Origin: Bradyrhizobium sp. Rc3b
GTDB lineage: Bacteria; Pseudomonadota; Alphaproteobacteria; Rhizobiales; Xanthobacteraceae
NCBI RefSeq assembly: GCF_900114915.1
Contig: NZ_FOUS01000006.1
Location: 372,001 to 436,000, forward strand
DNA: 64,000 nt
Direction: 5' to 3'
Numbering within the stretch: position 1 is the first letter of the stretch; the number at the start of each line of letters is the position of its first letter. Position numbers and translations under genes: made by a program. Below, in pieces: positions 50,582 through 59,638 of this stretch. The notes below the pieces were generated by a model. That model made no database searches and had not been told where the DNA came from. It was given only the letters and a program-made list of their open reading frames with translations.

Positions 50582-50825
50582 CGGCGCGTCCACCGCTGCA
50601 GGGCTTTCGGTGGGGTCGCTCCGACAAAAAACTGAAAAACAACCCCATGCACAGTAGCCGGGGGCAGCTGAATCAATGGCTTAGCTGCCGGCGCGAAATT
50701 ATTCTGATTTTACGAAATAGATGTGACTCGTCGGGCAAGACACCGGCATGATGCCATCATGGCGATGGCGGTCCGCTCGGGATCCTAGTCGCCCAACCCC
50801 GGGGGGCGTCCCGTTCGCCGCGCCC

Positions 50826-51218
50826 TCAGGCGCGCCGGACGTAACCATTGAAGCTGAGGAAAGCACCTATGGCGCCAGTTATCAGCGCTACCACGACGGT
50901 AGCGGCCCGGCCGCTGTAGACGGTCGAACCGATCGCCACCGCGACCTGCGGCAAGACGATACGCATGATGCCGCCGAGGGTCATCAGCCAGCCCATTACT
51001 GTGATGATCGAGCGCCAGTCCGCCTGCCATCTATTGTGCAGATTGATGATCGCGAGGCCCGCAAGCAACGACAGCAAGCCGGACAGATAGAACAGGATGC
51101 CCGTGTGGAGCGCCTCCACGATCATGCTTTGGTACATGCCGAGGTTGATCAGTATGCCGAGCGCGATCGCGACAAATGTTGGCCCCATCAGCCTGGCGAG
51201 AAATAGCGAGCGGTCCAT
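50826..51218 (-). CDS. Small four-helix membrane protein
   Basis: The protein has 130 residues from ATG 51218 (MDRSLFLARLMGPTFVAI). Four hydrophobic segments at about 9-28, 37-60, 66-90 and 100-123. I do not recognise a named family. It starts 45 bases downstream of the small membrane protein at 51264-51500 on the same strand. The two probably share that gene's EcfG-type promoter, which would make it part of the general stress response (inference). A frame open to 51251 offers a longer start. Confidence 0.7.
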   Translation of the reverse strand: MDRSLFLARLMGPTFVAIALGILINLGMYQSMIVEALHTGILFYLSGLLSLLAGLAIINLHNRWQADWRSIITVMGWLMTLGGIMRIVLPQVAVAIGSTVYSGRAATVVVALITGAIGAFLSFNGYVRRA

Positions 51219-51263
51219 GGTGCGTCTCCGCCGCGCGAGCTGCCCGTCCAAGGGACAATTCGA

Positions 51264-51500
51264 TCATCGGGCAGGCGCGCTATGCGGCAATTCATTGTTG
51301 CCGAGTATCGGCTGGCCTGGTGCTCGGTCCAGTGGCGGATGCGGCTTTGCGAGGCCCATCGTACCAGGCGGCGACTCGTTGCTCGCCGTCCTTGTGTCGA
51401 CCCGATCAAGCGTCGTGACGAACGCCGCGAGTATTGCGACGATCACCGCAGCAGCGAAAAGGACGACTGAGGTGCGGTGGCTATTCCACTCGTTACTCAT
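51264..51500 (-). CDS. Small single-pass membrane protein behind an EcfG promoter
   Basis: The protein has 78 residues from ATG 51500. One helix (SVVLFAAAVIVAILAAFV, about residues 10-27) is followed by a hydrophilic, proline-rich tail. The ATG follows GAGG. The consensus general-stress promoter GGAAC-N16-CGTT is 24-48 bases upstream. The protein family is unknown to me. EcfG regulons in this group contain many small membrane proteins, so the pairing is plausible. Confidence 0.68.
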   Translation of the reverse strand: MSNEWNSHRTSVVLFAAAVIVAILAAFVTTLDRVDTRTASNESPPGTMGLAKPHPPLDRAPGQPILGNNELPHSAPAR

Positions 51501-51523
51501 GAGGGGCCTCCACAACTAACAGA

Positions 51524-51548
51524 AACGTAATACGACTGGGATGGTTCC
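51524..51548 (-). promoter_or_regulatory. EcfG (general stress sigma factor) promoter
   Basis: On the minus strand GGAAC (51548-51544), 16 bases, CGTT (51527-51524). It matches the alphaproteobacterial EcfG consensus exactly. The predicted start, about 7-10 bases downstream, leaves a short leader before the ATG at 51500. Confidence 0.75.
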
Positions 51549-51782
51549 CAGCGCCGCTACCGCCGGCTGCCGCCGTTATCCCGGTCCGCCCTGCCCTTGT
51601 GAGCGGACATGGACAGCCATGCTGCACTTGTCTCGCTTCGCCACGCCGAGCGTTCGCGACAGCTCACAGCATTTAACAACGCCTAACGAGCCATTGGCGA
51701 GCTTCCAGGCCATGTTGCAGGGACAGACGAAGGACTGTCCTGCCCCGCAGGCACCGATCGCCCGAAGCCAGGAGGCCATCCC

Positions 51783-53123
51783 ATGCCGGTATCATCCAAT
51801 TCGTCATCCGATTCCGGGATCATCATTGACAAAGATCGGCGCGCGCTTCTGAGCACCGCCGTGCTTGGAATTGCAGCAGCGATTTCCGCGAGCGTGTTTC
51901 CCGCGCACAAAGCATCGGCTGCCGGCGAGAGCGCAATTCGCCCCTTCCGGATCGATGTCCCCGAGGCCGATCTCGTCGAGCTTCGACGTCGTGTGCTGGC
52001 GACACGATGGCCTGACCGCGAGACGGTTTCCGATCAGTCGCAGGGGATCCCCTTGGCGAAGCTCCAGCCGCTGATGCACTATTGGGCGACGGCGTACGAC
52101 TGGCGGAAGATCGAAGCCAGGATGAACGGGCTTCCGCAATTCATCACCGCTATCGACGGGATCGACATTCATTTCATTCACGTGCGCTCCAGGCACCCCA
52201 ATGCGCTCCCTGTCATCATCACCCACGGCTGGCCGGGATCGGTGTTCGAGCAGCTCAAGGTGATCGATCCGCTCACGGATCCAACGGCCCATGGCGGGCG
52301 GCCTGAAGACGCGTTCGACGTGGTGATCCCCTCGATGCCCGGCTACGGATTCTCAGGCAAGCCGCTCGATACCGGCTGGGGTCCCGAACACACGGCGCGC
52401 ATCTGGGCAGAACTCATGAAGCGACTTGGTTACACCCATTACGTCGCCCAGGGCGGCGACTGGGGTTCGCCCGTCTCCAGCGCGATGGCGCGGCTGGCGC
52501 CGGCAGGCCTGCTCGGCATTCACATCAATTTGCCGGCGATCGTGCCGCCCGAGATCGCCGCGATCCTCGCCGCCGGCGGGTCTGCCCCGGCGGGCCTGTC
52601 CGAGAAGGAGCGCACAGCGTTTGACGCATTCAGCGCGGCGGCCAGGATGGGCAACCGATCGTATGCGGTGGTGATGGGAACAAGGCCGCAGACGATCGGC
52701 TACGGCTTGACGGATTCTCCCGTGGGACTGGCGGCCTGGATGCTCGGTCATCCAGGCTTCTCGCATTGGAATTACGATGGCACCGACCCCGAGAAGTCCC
52801 GCGACGAGGTACTGGACGACATCACGCTCTACTGGCTGACAAACAGCGCGGTTTCATCGGCGCGACTTTACTGGGAATACAGCGGGCGCAGTCCCGCTCT
52901 CGCCGCCCCCGAGAAGACCGCGGAGATCTCGCTCCCGGTGGCCATCACCGTCTTTCCCGGCGAGAGCTATCAAGCCCCGGAGACGTGGGCCCGGCGCGCC
53001 TATCGCAACCTCACCTACTTCCATGAGGTCGACAAAGGCGGTCATTTTGCGGCCTGGGAGCAGCCCGAGCTTTTTTCCGCGGAGCTACGCGCCGCGTTCA
53101 AACCGCTTCGGCCCGCAATCTGA
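51783..53123 (+). CDS. Exported epoxide hydrolase (EHN-domain alpha/beta hydrolase)
   Basis: The protein has 446 residues. A leader of about 45 residues (DRRALLSTAVLGIAAAISASVF, ending ASA-AG) suggests export, possibly by Tat (DRRALL). The EHN domain begins IRPFRIDVPEADLVELRRRV, then the hydrolase fold with ITHGWPGSVFEQ and the nucleophile region VAQGGDWGSPVS (Asp). YWEYSGRS carries a lid tyrosine, and KGGHFAAWEQPELF the catalytic His. It opens epoxides to diols. It is convergent with the SDR. Confidence 0.9.
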   Translation: MPVSSNSSSDSGIIIDKDRRALLSTAVLGIAAAISASVFPAHKASAAGESAIRPFRIDVPEADLVELRRRVLATRWPDRETVSDQSQGIPLAKLQPLMHYWATAYDWRKIEARMNGLPQFITAIDGIDIHFIHVRSRHPNALPVIITHGWPGSVFEQLKVIDPLTDPTAHGGRPEDAFDVVIPSMPGYGFSGKPLDTGWGPEHTARIWAELMKRLGYTHYVAQGGDWGSPVSSAMARLAPAGLLGIHINLPAIVPPEIAAILAAGGSAPAGLSEKERTAFDAFSAAARMGNRSYAVVMGTRPQTIGYGLTDSPVGLAAWMLGHPGFSHWNYDGTDPEKSRDEVLDDITLYWLTNSAVSSARLYWEYSGRSPALAAPEKTAEISLPVAITVFPGESYQAPETWARRAYRNLTYFHEVDKGGHFAAWEQPELFSAELRAAFKPLRPAI

Positions 53124-53148
53124 CGCACTCGGCGGCTCGACATGTGGA

Positions 53149-53913
53149 TCAACGCATGACGAAGCCGCCGTCCACCGAGATGGACTGGCCGGTCACATAG
53201 CTCGCAGCATCGCTGCATAGCCACAGAACCGCATTTGCGATTTCCTCGGGGCGTCCGACCCGCCCCATTGGAATGCTCTTTTCCATGGCCTTGAGCGCAT
53301 CGCCTTGCCCGTCGGCCACCATCTGGTCCACCATCGGCGTCCATATCAATCCCGGGCAAATGGCATTGACGCGGATGCCACGCGTTCCATATTCGAGCGC
53401 CGCGCTCTTGGTGAACCCAAGGATACCATGCTTGGCGGCGTGATAGATCCCGCGTTCCGCACCACCGACGAGGCCGCCGAGAGACGAACAATTGACGATG
53501 GCGCCGCTGCCCTGCTTGCGCATCTGCTGCAATTCGAACTTCATGCAGCTCCATACGCCCTGCAGATTGATCCCCATGACACGTTCATAATCCTCGCGAG
53601 TGGTATCGGCTGTCTCCGCGAGCACGTTCTGGACGCCGGCGTTGTTGTAGGCGGCATCGAGCCGACCGAAAGTCTCGACCGTCCTTGAGACCATGGTTTC
53701 GACCTCGGCATCATCGGCCACATTGCAACGGATGCCGATCGCCTTGTGACCTCGAGCATTGAGTTCGTCGGCGGCAGTGCGCGCCGCATTCTCGTTCCAG
53801 TCCGCGAGTGCGACAGACGCCCCCGATTCCGCAAAAGCTTTCGCCGCCGCGAGGCCGAGACCGGAAGCTGCGCCGGTCACCAAGGCGACCTTGCCTTCGA
53901 ATGAAATGTTCAT
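53149..53913 (-). CDS. Short-chain dehydrogenase/reductase (SDR)
   Basis: The protein has 254 residues. Classical SDR features: TGAASGLGLAA near residue 14, NNAGV near residue 90, catalytic NCSS and YHAAK, and SISVDGGFVM at the end. It lies 82 bases after the alcohol dehydrogenase stop on the same strand and is probably in one operon with it. The substrate is unknown. The start ATG 53913 follows an AAGGAG ribosome-binding site. Confidence 0.9.
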   Translation of the reverse strand: MNISFEGKVALVTGAASGLGLAAAKAFAESGASVALADWNENAARTAADELNARGHKAIGIRCNVADDAEVETMVSRTVETFGRLDAAYNNAGVQNVLAETADTTREDYERVMGINLQGVWSCMKFELQQMRKQGSGAIVNCSSLGGLVGGAERGIYHAAKHGILGFTKSAALEYGTRGIRVNAICPGLIWTPMVDQMVADGQGDALKAMEKSIPMGRVGRPEEIANAVLWLCSDAASYVTGQSISVDGGFVMR

Positions 53914-53995
53914 GTCGATCTCCTTTTGGACTCGTCGGGCTGCCGATCGGGAGCCTGCAAAAGCCGCTCCCGACAGACATCACCCTGCTCCGCGG

Positions 53996-55012
53996 TCACA
54001 CCGTCAGCAGCGTCTTGATCGCGCGGCGCTGGTCCATCGCCTTGTAGCCCTCGGCGACCTGATCGATCGGCAGCGTGAGATCGAACACCCTGCCCGGCTG
54101 TATGCGTCCATTGAGGACGCGGTCCATGAGATCGGGCAAGAACCGCCGCACCGGGGCAGGACCGCCCATCATGCGCCGCTGGCCGAAGAACAGGGCCTGG
54201 CCGTCGAAAGTCACACCATGGGGAACACCGACATAGCCGATACTGCCGCCGGGACGCGCGCATTCGAGGGCCTGCGACATCGCTTCCTGCGTACCGACGC
54301 ATTCGAGCACCGAATCGGCGCCGACGCCCCGGGTCAGGTCCTTGACGCGCGCGATGCCTTCTGCGCCGCGTTCCATGACGATATCGGTCGCGCCGAACGC
54401 TTTGGCCAGATCCTGCCGCGTCTTGTGGCGGCTCATGGCGATGATGCGCGAGGCGCCCATCTCTTTCGCCGCAAGCACGCCCATGAGGCCGACCGCGCCG
54501 TCACCGACCACCGCGACCACGGAGCCCTGCTTCACATTCGCAGCGTCGGCCGCGTACCAGCCGGTCCCGAGCACGTCGGAGGTCGCGAGCAGATGCGGGA
54601 TGAGATCGCTGCCCGGCACCTCCCTGGTCGCGACGAGCGTGCCATCCGCAAGGGGGACACGGGCGTAAGGCGCCTGCGCGCCCGACATGAACTCGCGCTT
54701 TTCGCACGACGATTGAAAGCCGAACTTGCAATGCGGGCAAGTATTGTCCGACACGCAGAACGAGCCGACGACGAACTGGCCGGGCCTGACGGTCCGCACC
54801 GCACTGCCGATCTCGACCACCACGCCGCAATATTCGTGACCCATATGCGCAGGGCCGTCATTCGGCTGCAGGCCGCGATATGGCCAGAGATCGGAGCCGC
54901 AGATGCACGTCGCCGACAGCTTGATGATGGCGTCGGTCGGGTGGACGATTTTGGGATCGTCGACGGTTTCGTAACGGACATCGCCGGGTCCGTAGAGGAT
55001 TGTCGCTTTCAT
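53996..55012 (-). CDS. Zinc-dependent alcohol dehydrogenase (MDR family)
   Basis: The protein has 338 residues from ATG 55012, preceded by GGAGAAA. Catalytic zinc ligands are C38 (CICGSD), H59 and E60 (GHEYCG). Structural zinc cysteines are C86, C92, C95 and C103 (CVSDNTCPHCKFGFQSSC). The NAD-binding stretch is VAVVGDGAVGLMGVLAA. It oxidises or reduces alcohols/aldehydes; the substrate is unknown. The LysR gene lies divergently, with a direct repeat in the shared promoter. Confidence 0.9.
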   Translation of the reverse strand: MKATILYGPGDVRYETVDDPKIVHPTDAIIKLSATCICGSDLWPYRGLQPNDGPAHMGHEYCGVVVEIGSAVRTVRPGQFVVGSFCVSDNTCPHCKFGFQSSCEKREFMSGAQAPYARVPLADGTLVATREVPGSDLIPHLLATSDVLGTGWYAADAANVKQGSVVAVVGDGAVGLMGVLAAKEMGASRIIAMSRHKTRQDLAKAFGATDIVMERGAEGIARVKDLTRGVGADSVLECVGTQEAMSQALECARPGGSIGYVGVPHGVTFDGQALFFGQRRMMGGPAPVRRFLPDLMDRVLNGRIQPGRVFDLTLPIDQVAEGYKAMDQRRAIKTLLTV

Positions 55013-55175
55013 TGCTTTTCTCCTTCGAGTCACAAAGCCGGACTCGCCGACACACAGGCCGCGCATCGCGCCGAGGCACAAAGCTACAGCGCGAAGACCG
55101 CACTCCACGCGGCTGCGGGATGCGAAGCCCAGCCTGCGCGTTTACGACATCATCTAGGGTCCCGGGCGGCGGCCG

Positions 55176-55209
55176 ATTAGTCGATATAATTTGCTTGCAT
55201 TAATCGATA
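55176..55209. promoter_or_regulatory. Direct repeat in the LysR/ADH divergent promoter, probable LysR operator
   Basis: ATTAGTCGATA (55176-55186) and ATTAATCGATA (55199-55209) agree at 10 of 11 bases and lie 23 bases apart. This is about two helical turns, so a dimer or tetramer could bind both. The repeat ends 23 bases from the LysR start at 55232, the usual place for a LysR site. Confidence 0.5.
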
Positions 55210-55231
55210 CGGGCCATGAATAGTGGCGGCC

Positions 55232-56140
55232 ATGGCAAGCCAGGATTTCAACGATTTGCTGGCTTTCGTGGCCGTCGCCCGCGAGCGCAGCTTCACGAAG
55301 GCCGCCGCGAAACTGGGCGTGGTGCAATCGACGCTCAGCCATACGATCAAGCGCCTGGAATCGCAGATGGGACTGCGGCTGCTCACGCGCACGACCCGAA
55401 GCGTCGGCCTGACCGAGGCGGGCGAGCGCCTTCAAAAATCAGTTGCGCCCCGCATCGAAGAGATCGAGCGCGATATCGCCGCGCTGATGTCGCTGCGTGA
55501 CAAGCCGTCGGGCACGATCCGGATCACGCTCTCGGACCATGCGCTGGACACGGTCGTCTGGCCGAAGCTGTCGCCCGTCTTGGGAAAATACCCCGACCTC
55601 AAGGTCGAGTTCAGCCTCGACACTGCCTTCCGCAACATCGTCGAAGACGGTTTCGATGCGGGCATCCGCCTCGGCGAAAGCGTCGAGAAGGACATGATCG
55701 CGGTGCGCATCGGTCCGGACTGGCGGCTCGTCGCGGTCGCCTCGCCTGCCTATCTGAAGGAGCATCCGAAACCAAGACATCCGCAAGACCTGCTGAAGCA
55801 CGTCTGCATCAAGCGGCGCGCGGCCGCCGGCGGCCATTACGTGTGGGAGTTCGCCAGGAACGGTCCCGACCTGCGGGTACGCGTCGAGGGACAACTGACC
55901 TTCAACGATTCCCGGGCGATGATCGACGCCGCCATGAAGGGTTTCGGCATCGCCTATGTCCCCGAGGACATGGTGACACGGCACGTCCGTTCCGGTGAGC
56001 TCGTCATCGTGCTCGACGACTGGTCGCCGAAATTCGACGGCTACTATATCTATTATCCGACCTCGCGGCAGAACTCGGCTGCATTCAAGGTGATCGTCGA
56101 CGCACTCCGCCATCACGAAGCGCGAGGAAGACGTGGCTAG
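55232..56140 (+). CDS. LysR-family transcriptional regulator
   Basis: The protein has 302 residues from ATG 55232 (MASQDFNDLL); a GTG nine bases upstream is possible. The N-terminal winged helix-turn-helix is LAFVAVARERSFTKAAAKLG, then VVQSTLSHTIKRLESQMGL. The rest is the two-lobed co-inducer domain. It probably regulates the divergent alcohol dehydrogenase-SDR operon through the direct repeat at 55176-55209 (inference). Confidence 0.92.
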   Translation: MASQDFNDLLAFVAVARERSFTKAAAKLGVVQSTLSHTIKRLESQMGLRLLTRTTRSVGLTEAGERLQKSVAPRIEEIERDIAALMSLRDKPSGTIRITLSDHALDTVVWPKLSPVLGKYPDLKVEFSLDTAFRNIVEDGFDAGIRLGESVEKDMIAVRIGPDWRLVAVASPAYLKEHPKPRHPQDLLKHVCIKRRAAAGGHYVWEFARNGPDLRVRVEGQLTFNDSRAMIDAAMKGFGIAYVPEDMVTRHVRSGELVIVLDDWSPKFDGYYIYYPTSRQNSAAFKVIVDALRHHEARGRRG

Positions 56141-56205
56141 TTTGCCTCGCCGCCGCGCTTGAAAATAGCGCGAAGCCGCACATCAACGAATCAAGCGCTG
56201 GTGCT

Positions 56206-57420
56206 CTATCCCATCACCCCGCCGCGCTTGATCAGCTCCTTGCCGACAGCGGCCAGATGCACCTGGTCCGGGCCGTCGCCGATGCGGATGAAGCGGGCGT
56301 AGACATAGGCACGCGCCAGGAACGTATCCTGCGAGACGCCGGCGGCGCCGTGGATCTGGATGGCGCGGTCGATGACGCGGGCGGCCATGCTGGGCACCAC
56401 GATCTTGGCCGCGGCGATCAGGTCGCGCGCGGCCTTGTTGCCTTCGCGGTCCATCTTGTCGGCGGCTTGCAGCGTCAGGAGCCGCGCCTGCGCGATCTCG
56501 CAGAACGAGTTTGCGATGTCCTCGCGCACCGAGCCCTGCTCGGCGAGCGGCCTGCCGAAGGCCACGCGGGAGACTGATCGCTGGCACATCAATTCGAGCG
56601 CACGCTGGGCGCAGCCGATCAGCCGCATGCAATGGTGGATGCGGCCGGGGCCGAGCCGCCCCTGCGCGATCTCGAAGCCGCGGCCCTCGCCGAGCAGGAT
56701 GTTCTCCACGGGCACGCGGACGTTCTCGTAGACGATCTCGGGATGGCCGCTAGGGGCGTCGTCATAGCCATAGGTCAACATGTCGCGGACGATGCGCACG
56801 CCCGGCGTGTTCCTGGGCACCAGGATCATGGATTGCTGGCGGTGGCGGTCGGGATCGTCGGGCGCGGTCTTGCCCATCACGATCAGGATCTCGCAATCCT
56901 CGTTCATCGCGCCTGAGGCGAACCACTTCCGGCCGTTGATGACGTAATCGTCCCCGTCGCGCTTGATGGCGCACTGGATGTTGGTGGCGTCGCTGGAGGC
57001 GACCTGCGGCTCGGTCATCGAGAAGCCCGAGCGGATGCGCCCCTCCAGCAACGGCTTCAGCCAGCGCTCCTGCTGTGCAGGCGTGCCGTAGTTCGCGAGC
57101 ACCTCCATGTTGCCGACATCGGGCGCCGAGCAGTTGAAGATTTCGGGCGCCCAGAGGATGCGGCCCATGATCTCCTTCACCGGAGCATAGTCGAGATTGG
57201 AGAGGCCGGGGCCGTGCTCGCCGGAGAGAAACAGGTTCCAGAGCCCCTGCTCCCGCGCCAGCCGCTTCAGGTCCTGCAGCACGGCCGGCGTCTTGTAGCG
57301 TGCGGCTTCCGGCTTCACCTGCTCGTAATAGAGCTCCTCGACCGGCTCGACATGCGTCCGCATGAACTGCCGGACGCGGTCCTGAAGCTCCAGCGAACGT
57401 GAGGAGTGTTGGAAGTCCAT
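56206..57420 (-). CDS. Acyl-CoA dehydrogenase
   Basis: The protein has 404 residues from ATG 57420 (MDFQHSSRSLEL). The family signatures are GFSMTEPQVASSDATNIQ (FAD/substrate region), KWFASGAMNEDCEILIVMGK and, near the C-terminus, IQIHGAAGVSQDTFLARAY. It is a flavoprotein of beta-oxidation type, probably acting on medium/long or branched acyl-CoA; the substrate is not predictable. The open frame runs on to 57555 through a palindromic repeat, which was excluded. The binding-protein gene upstream is on the same strand behind the repeat. Confidence 0.92.
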   Translation of the reverse strand: MDFQHSSRSLELQDRVRQFMRTHVEPVEELYYEQVKPEAARYKTPAVLQDLKRLAREQGLWNLFLSGEHGPGLSNLDYAPVKEIMGRILWAPEIFNCSAPDVGNMEVLANYGTPAQQERWLKPLLEGRIRSGFSMTEPQVASSDATNIQCAIKRDGDDYVINGRKWFASGAMNEDCEILIVMGKTAPDDPDRHRQQSMILVPRNTPGVRIVRDMLTYGYDDAPSGHPEIVYENVRVPVENILLGEGRGFEIAQGRLGPGRIHHCMRLIGCAQRALELMCQRSVSRVAFGRPLAEQGSVREDIANSFCEIAQARLLTLQAADKMDREGNKAARDLIAAAKIVVPSMAARVIDRAIQIHGAAGVSQDTFLARAYVYARFIRIGDGPDQVHLAAVGKELIKRGGVMG

Positions 57421-57457
57421 TTTCAATCCTCCGCTCGCCGACGCTCGCGTCGGTCCC

Positions 57458-57577
57458 GTAGGGTGGGCAAAGCATCCGCCGTAGCTCGAAGAGCGAAGGC
57501 GGAAGCGTGCCCACGTTCCTGTTTCCGTATTGAGCAGGTCGTGGGCACGGCGCAAGTGCGCCTTTGCCCACCCTACG
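57458..57577. repeat. Palindromic intergenic repeat (GTAGGGTGGGCAAAG type), copy 2
   Basis: Arms CGTAGGGTGGGCAAAG and CTTTGCCCACCCTACG are identical to those at 4816-4943. The core TCCGCCGTAGCTCGAAGAGC, then GAAGGCGGAAGCGTGCCCACG, is nearly the same in both. It separates the acyl-CoA dehydrogenase start from the binding-protein 3' end. Confidence 0.82.
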
Positions 57578-57606
57578 ATTCCGAGATCGCGGAGAGAGCC
57601 CTGCCC

Positions 57607-58818
57607 TCACGTCCCCTTCAAGAGTTCGCTCGCGACCACCCAGTCGTTGCCGTCGAACTGCAGCATATAGCCATCCTTGATCGGGCGGAAATCCTGCGGG
57701 GTGGTGTTCAGCGTGATGCCGGGCATCAGCAGCGACAGCGGCACGCTCTTCAGGTTCGCCGCCTGCGCCATGATGTTCTCGCGCGTCAGATTGTCCTTGC
57801 ACTGCTTCAGCAGCACCACCAGCGCCTCGGCGACGGTGTAGCCGTAGAGGCCGGCGACGTTGTTGACGTCGGCATTGGGCAGGCGCTTCTTCATGAAATC
57901 GATATAGGCCGTCATCGCCGGATCGTTCTTCGGCGCTTCGACGAACGGCTTGAGCGCGCCGAGCGAGAGCACGCCTTTGCCGGCCTCGAGGCCCGCAGGG
58001 ACCATCACGGTCGCCTTGTTGGCGCAGCCGCTAGCGAGGAAGCGCGTCGGCTGCCAGCCGACCTCGTGGGCCTTGCGGATCGCCTGCGCGCAGGCGCGCG
58101 GCGTCACCGAATAGATCATGAAGACGTCGGCCTTGGTGTTCGCCAGGGTCAGCACCTGGGAATCGACGGTGGGATCGGCGACCTCGAAGCTCGAGGCCAT
58201 CGCGATCGCCTTGTCGGCGTCAGCGCCGAGCGCCTCCTTGACGCCGCGTAGATATTCCTTGCCGGCATCGTCGTTCTGATAGAGCACGGCGAAGCGCGCA
58301 TTCGGGTTCTTGGCGCGGGCATAGGCGACGTCGATCGCAGCCTCGCTGGTGTAGTTCGGCGCCCAGGGCAGCGCCATCGACCAGGGCATGTTGGCCGGAT
58401 CGTTCCACTTCGAGGCCGAGCTGATCAGAAACAGCTGCGGCACCTTGTTGCTGTTGAGATATTTTGCGATCGCCGAGCTTGGCGCCGTGCCCATGGTGGC
58501 GAAGATGAAGGCGACGCCGTCACCTTCGACCAGCCGCCGCGCCGCCTCCATCGTCTTGGGCGGCGAGAACGCGTCGTCCAGCGAGATCAAATTGAGCTTG
58601 CGGCCGGCAACCCCGCCCTTCTCGTTGACCTCGTCGAAATAGGCCGCGATGACCCTGCCCGTGATGCTGAGGGGCGAAGCCGGCCCGCTATAGGGCATGG
58701 TGTTGCCGATCTTGATCTCGGTGTCGCTGACGCCGGGACCGTAGGATTTTTGCGCGGAGACGGATGTGGACAGGCAGGCGGCAGCGAGCGCTGCGGCCAG
58801 GGCCAAGGCGGCTTTCAT
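57607..58818 (-). CDS. ABC transporter substrate-binding protein (branched-chain amino acid type)
   Basis: The protein has 403 residues. A signal peptide ends at STSVSA-QK. The type I periplasmic-binding fold starts with GVSDTEIKIGNTMPYSGPAS and has YFDEVNEKGGVAGRKLNLIS, the common LivK-like start. In this group such proteins often bind aromatic or other non-amino-acid ligands. No transporter permease or ATPase genes lie nearby, so it is an orphan binding protein here. It is followed by a palindromic repeat. Confidence 0.9.
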   Translation of the reverse strand: MKAALALAAALAAACLSTSVSAQKSYGPGVSDTEIKIGNTMPYSGPASPLSITGRVIAAYFDEVNEKGGVAGRKLNLISLDDAFSPPKTMEAARRLVEGDGVAFIFATMGTAPSSAIAKYLNSNKVPQLFLISSASKWNDPANMPWSMALPWAPNYTSEAAIDVAYARAKNPNARFAVLYQNDDAGKEYLRGVKEALGADADKAIAMASSFEVADPTVDSQVLTLANTKADVFMIYSVTPRACAQAIRKAHEVGWQPTRFLASGCANKATVMVPAGLEAGKGVLSLGALKPFVEAPKNDPAMTAYIDFMKKRLPNADVNNVAGLYGYTVAEALVVLLKQCKDNLTRENIMAQAANLKSVPLSLLMPGITLNTTPQDFRPIKDGYMLQFDGNDWVVASELLKGT

Positions 58819-58934
58819 GGTTTCTCCCCAGTGCTCATCGTCCGCGCGAGGCGGCCGCGCGGCGTGCTGCTTTTTGCCAGCGCGTCAGATCAGCGGAGTT
58901 CCGCAAGATGGTCTTGCGTCGAGTTGCTGATGGC

Positions 58935-59510
58935 TTAGCCGCGCCGCTTCAGGCTGAAGCCCAGGCTGATCCAGCCTGCTCCCGCCATGATCAGATCGAT
59001 GCCGAGGAACAGACCGAGGATGTAGACGCTGTTCACCGGCCAGCGTGCGACGATCAGCAGGCCAAGCAGCAGCGTGATGACGGCCGACAGCGCCACCCAG
59101 ACCCACGGGCTCTCGCGCTTCATGCTGAAGGCGAGAAACAGCCTGACGGCGCCCGAGGCGATCAGCGAGGCGCCGAGAAACAACGTCAGCAGGACCGCCG
59201 CGAACAGCGGATTCTCGAATGTCAGGAAGCCCGCGATCACGTAGAGCACGCCGAGCAGGGCCCAGATCAGGAACTTGCCCCAGCTCTTCATCTGGAACGC
59301 GCCGATGATCTCGGTGACGCCCGCGACGATCATCATGGCGCCGACCACGATGACGCTCGCCACCGTCGCCATCACCATGCTGCCGAGTGCAATGAAGCCG
59401 GCGATGAGATAGACGACGCCGAGCGCGACGATCCAGCCCCATTTGGCATGCAGCGCCGCGATGCCGGAGCCGAGACTTGGGTGATGTGACGTGTCCGAAG
59501 CACTGGTCAT
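58935..59510 (-). CDS. HdeD/DUF308-family membrane protein
   Basis: The protein has 191 residues from ATG 59510 (MTSASDTSHH). Six hydrophobic segments at about 25-180, including VVYLIAGFIALGSMVMATVA and LGVLYVIAGFLTFENPLFAA, match the repeated helix pairs of the HdeD family. HdeD is an acid-stress membrane protein in enteric bacteria; in this lineage the role is unknown. It stands alone. Confidence 0.85.
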   Translation of the reverse strand: MTSASDTSHHPSLGSGIAALHAKWGWIVALGVVYLIAGFIALGSMVMATVASVIVVGAMMIVAGVTEIIGAFQMKSWGKFLIWALLGVLYVIAGFLTFENPLFAAVLLTLFLGASLIASGAVRLFLAFSMKRESPWVWVALSAVITLLLGLLIVARWPVNSVYILGLFLGIDLIMAGAGWISLGFSLKRRG

Positions 59511-59638
59511 GACGGCCACTCCTGCTTGCGTAGCCCGGGGGCACGCGCCAGAATAGCACGCACCGTGCCGGGACGACAGCCAGCAGAACACCCGTACCGG
59601 CAGTAACATTGACGCAAATCAAGATCGACTGCGGCGCA

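Noticed and set aside
48848..50593. 581-codon minus-strand frame opposite the chemoreceptor
   Set aside because: Composition (many R, D, H, G) is that of an antisense GC-rich shadow; the plus-strand protein has clear HAMP and signalling motifs.
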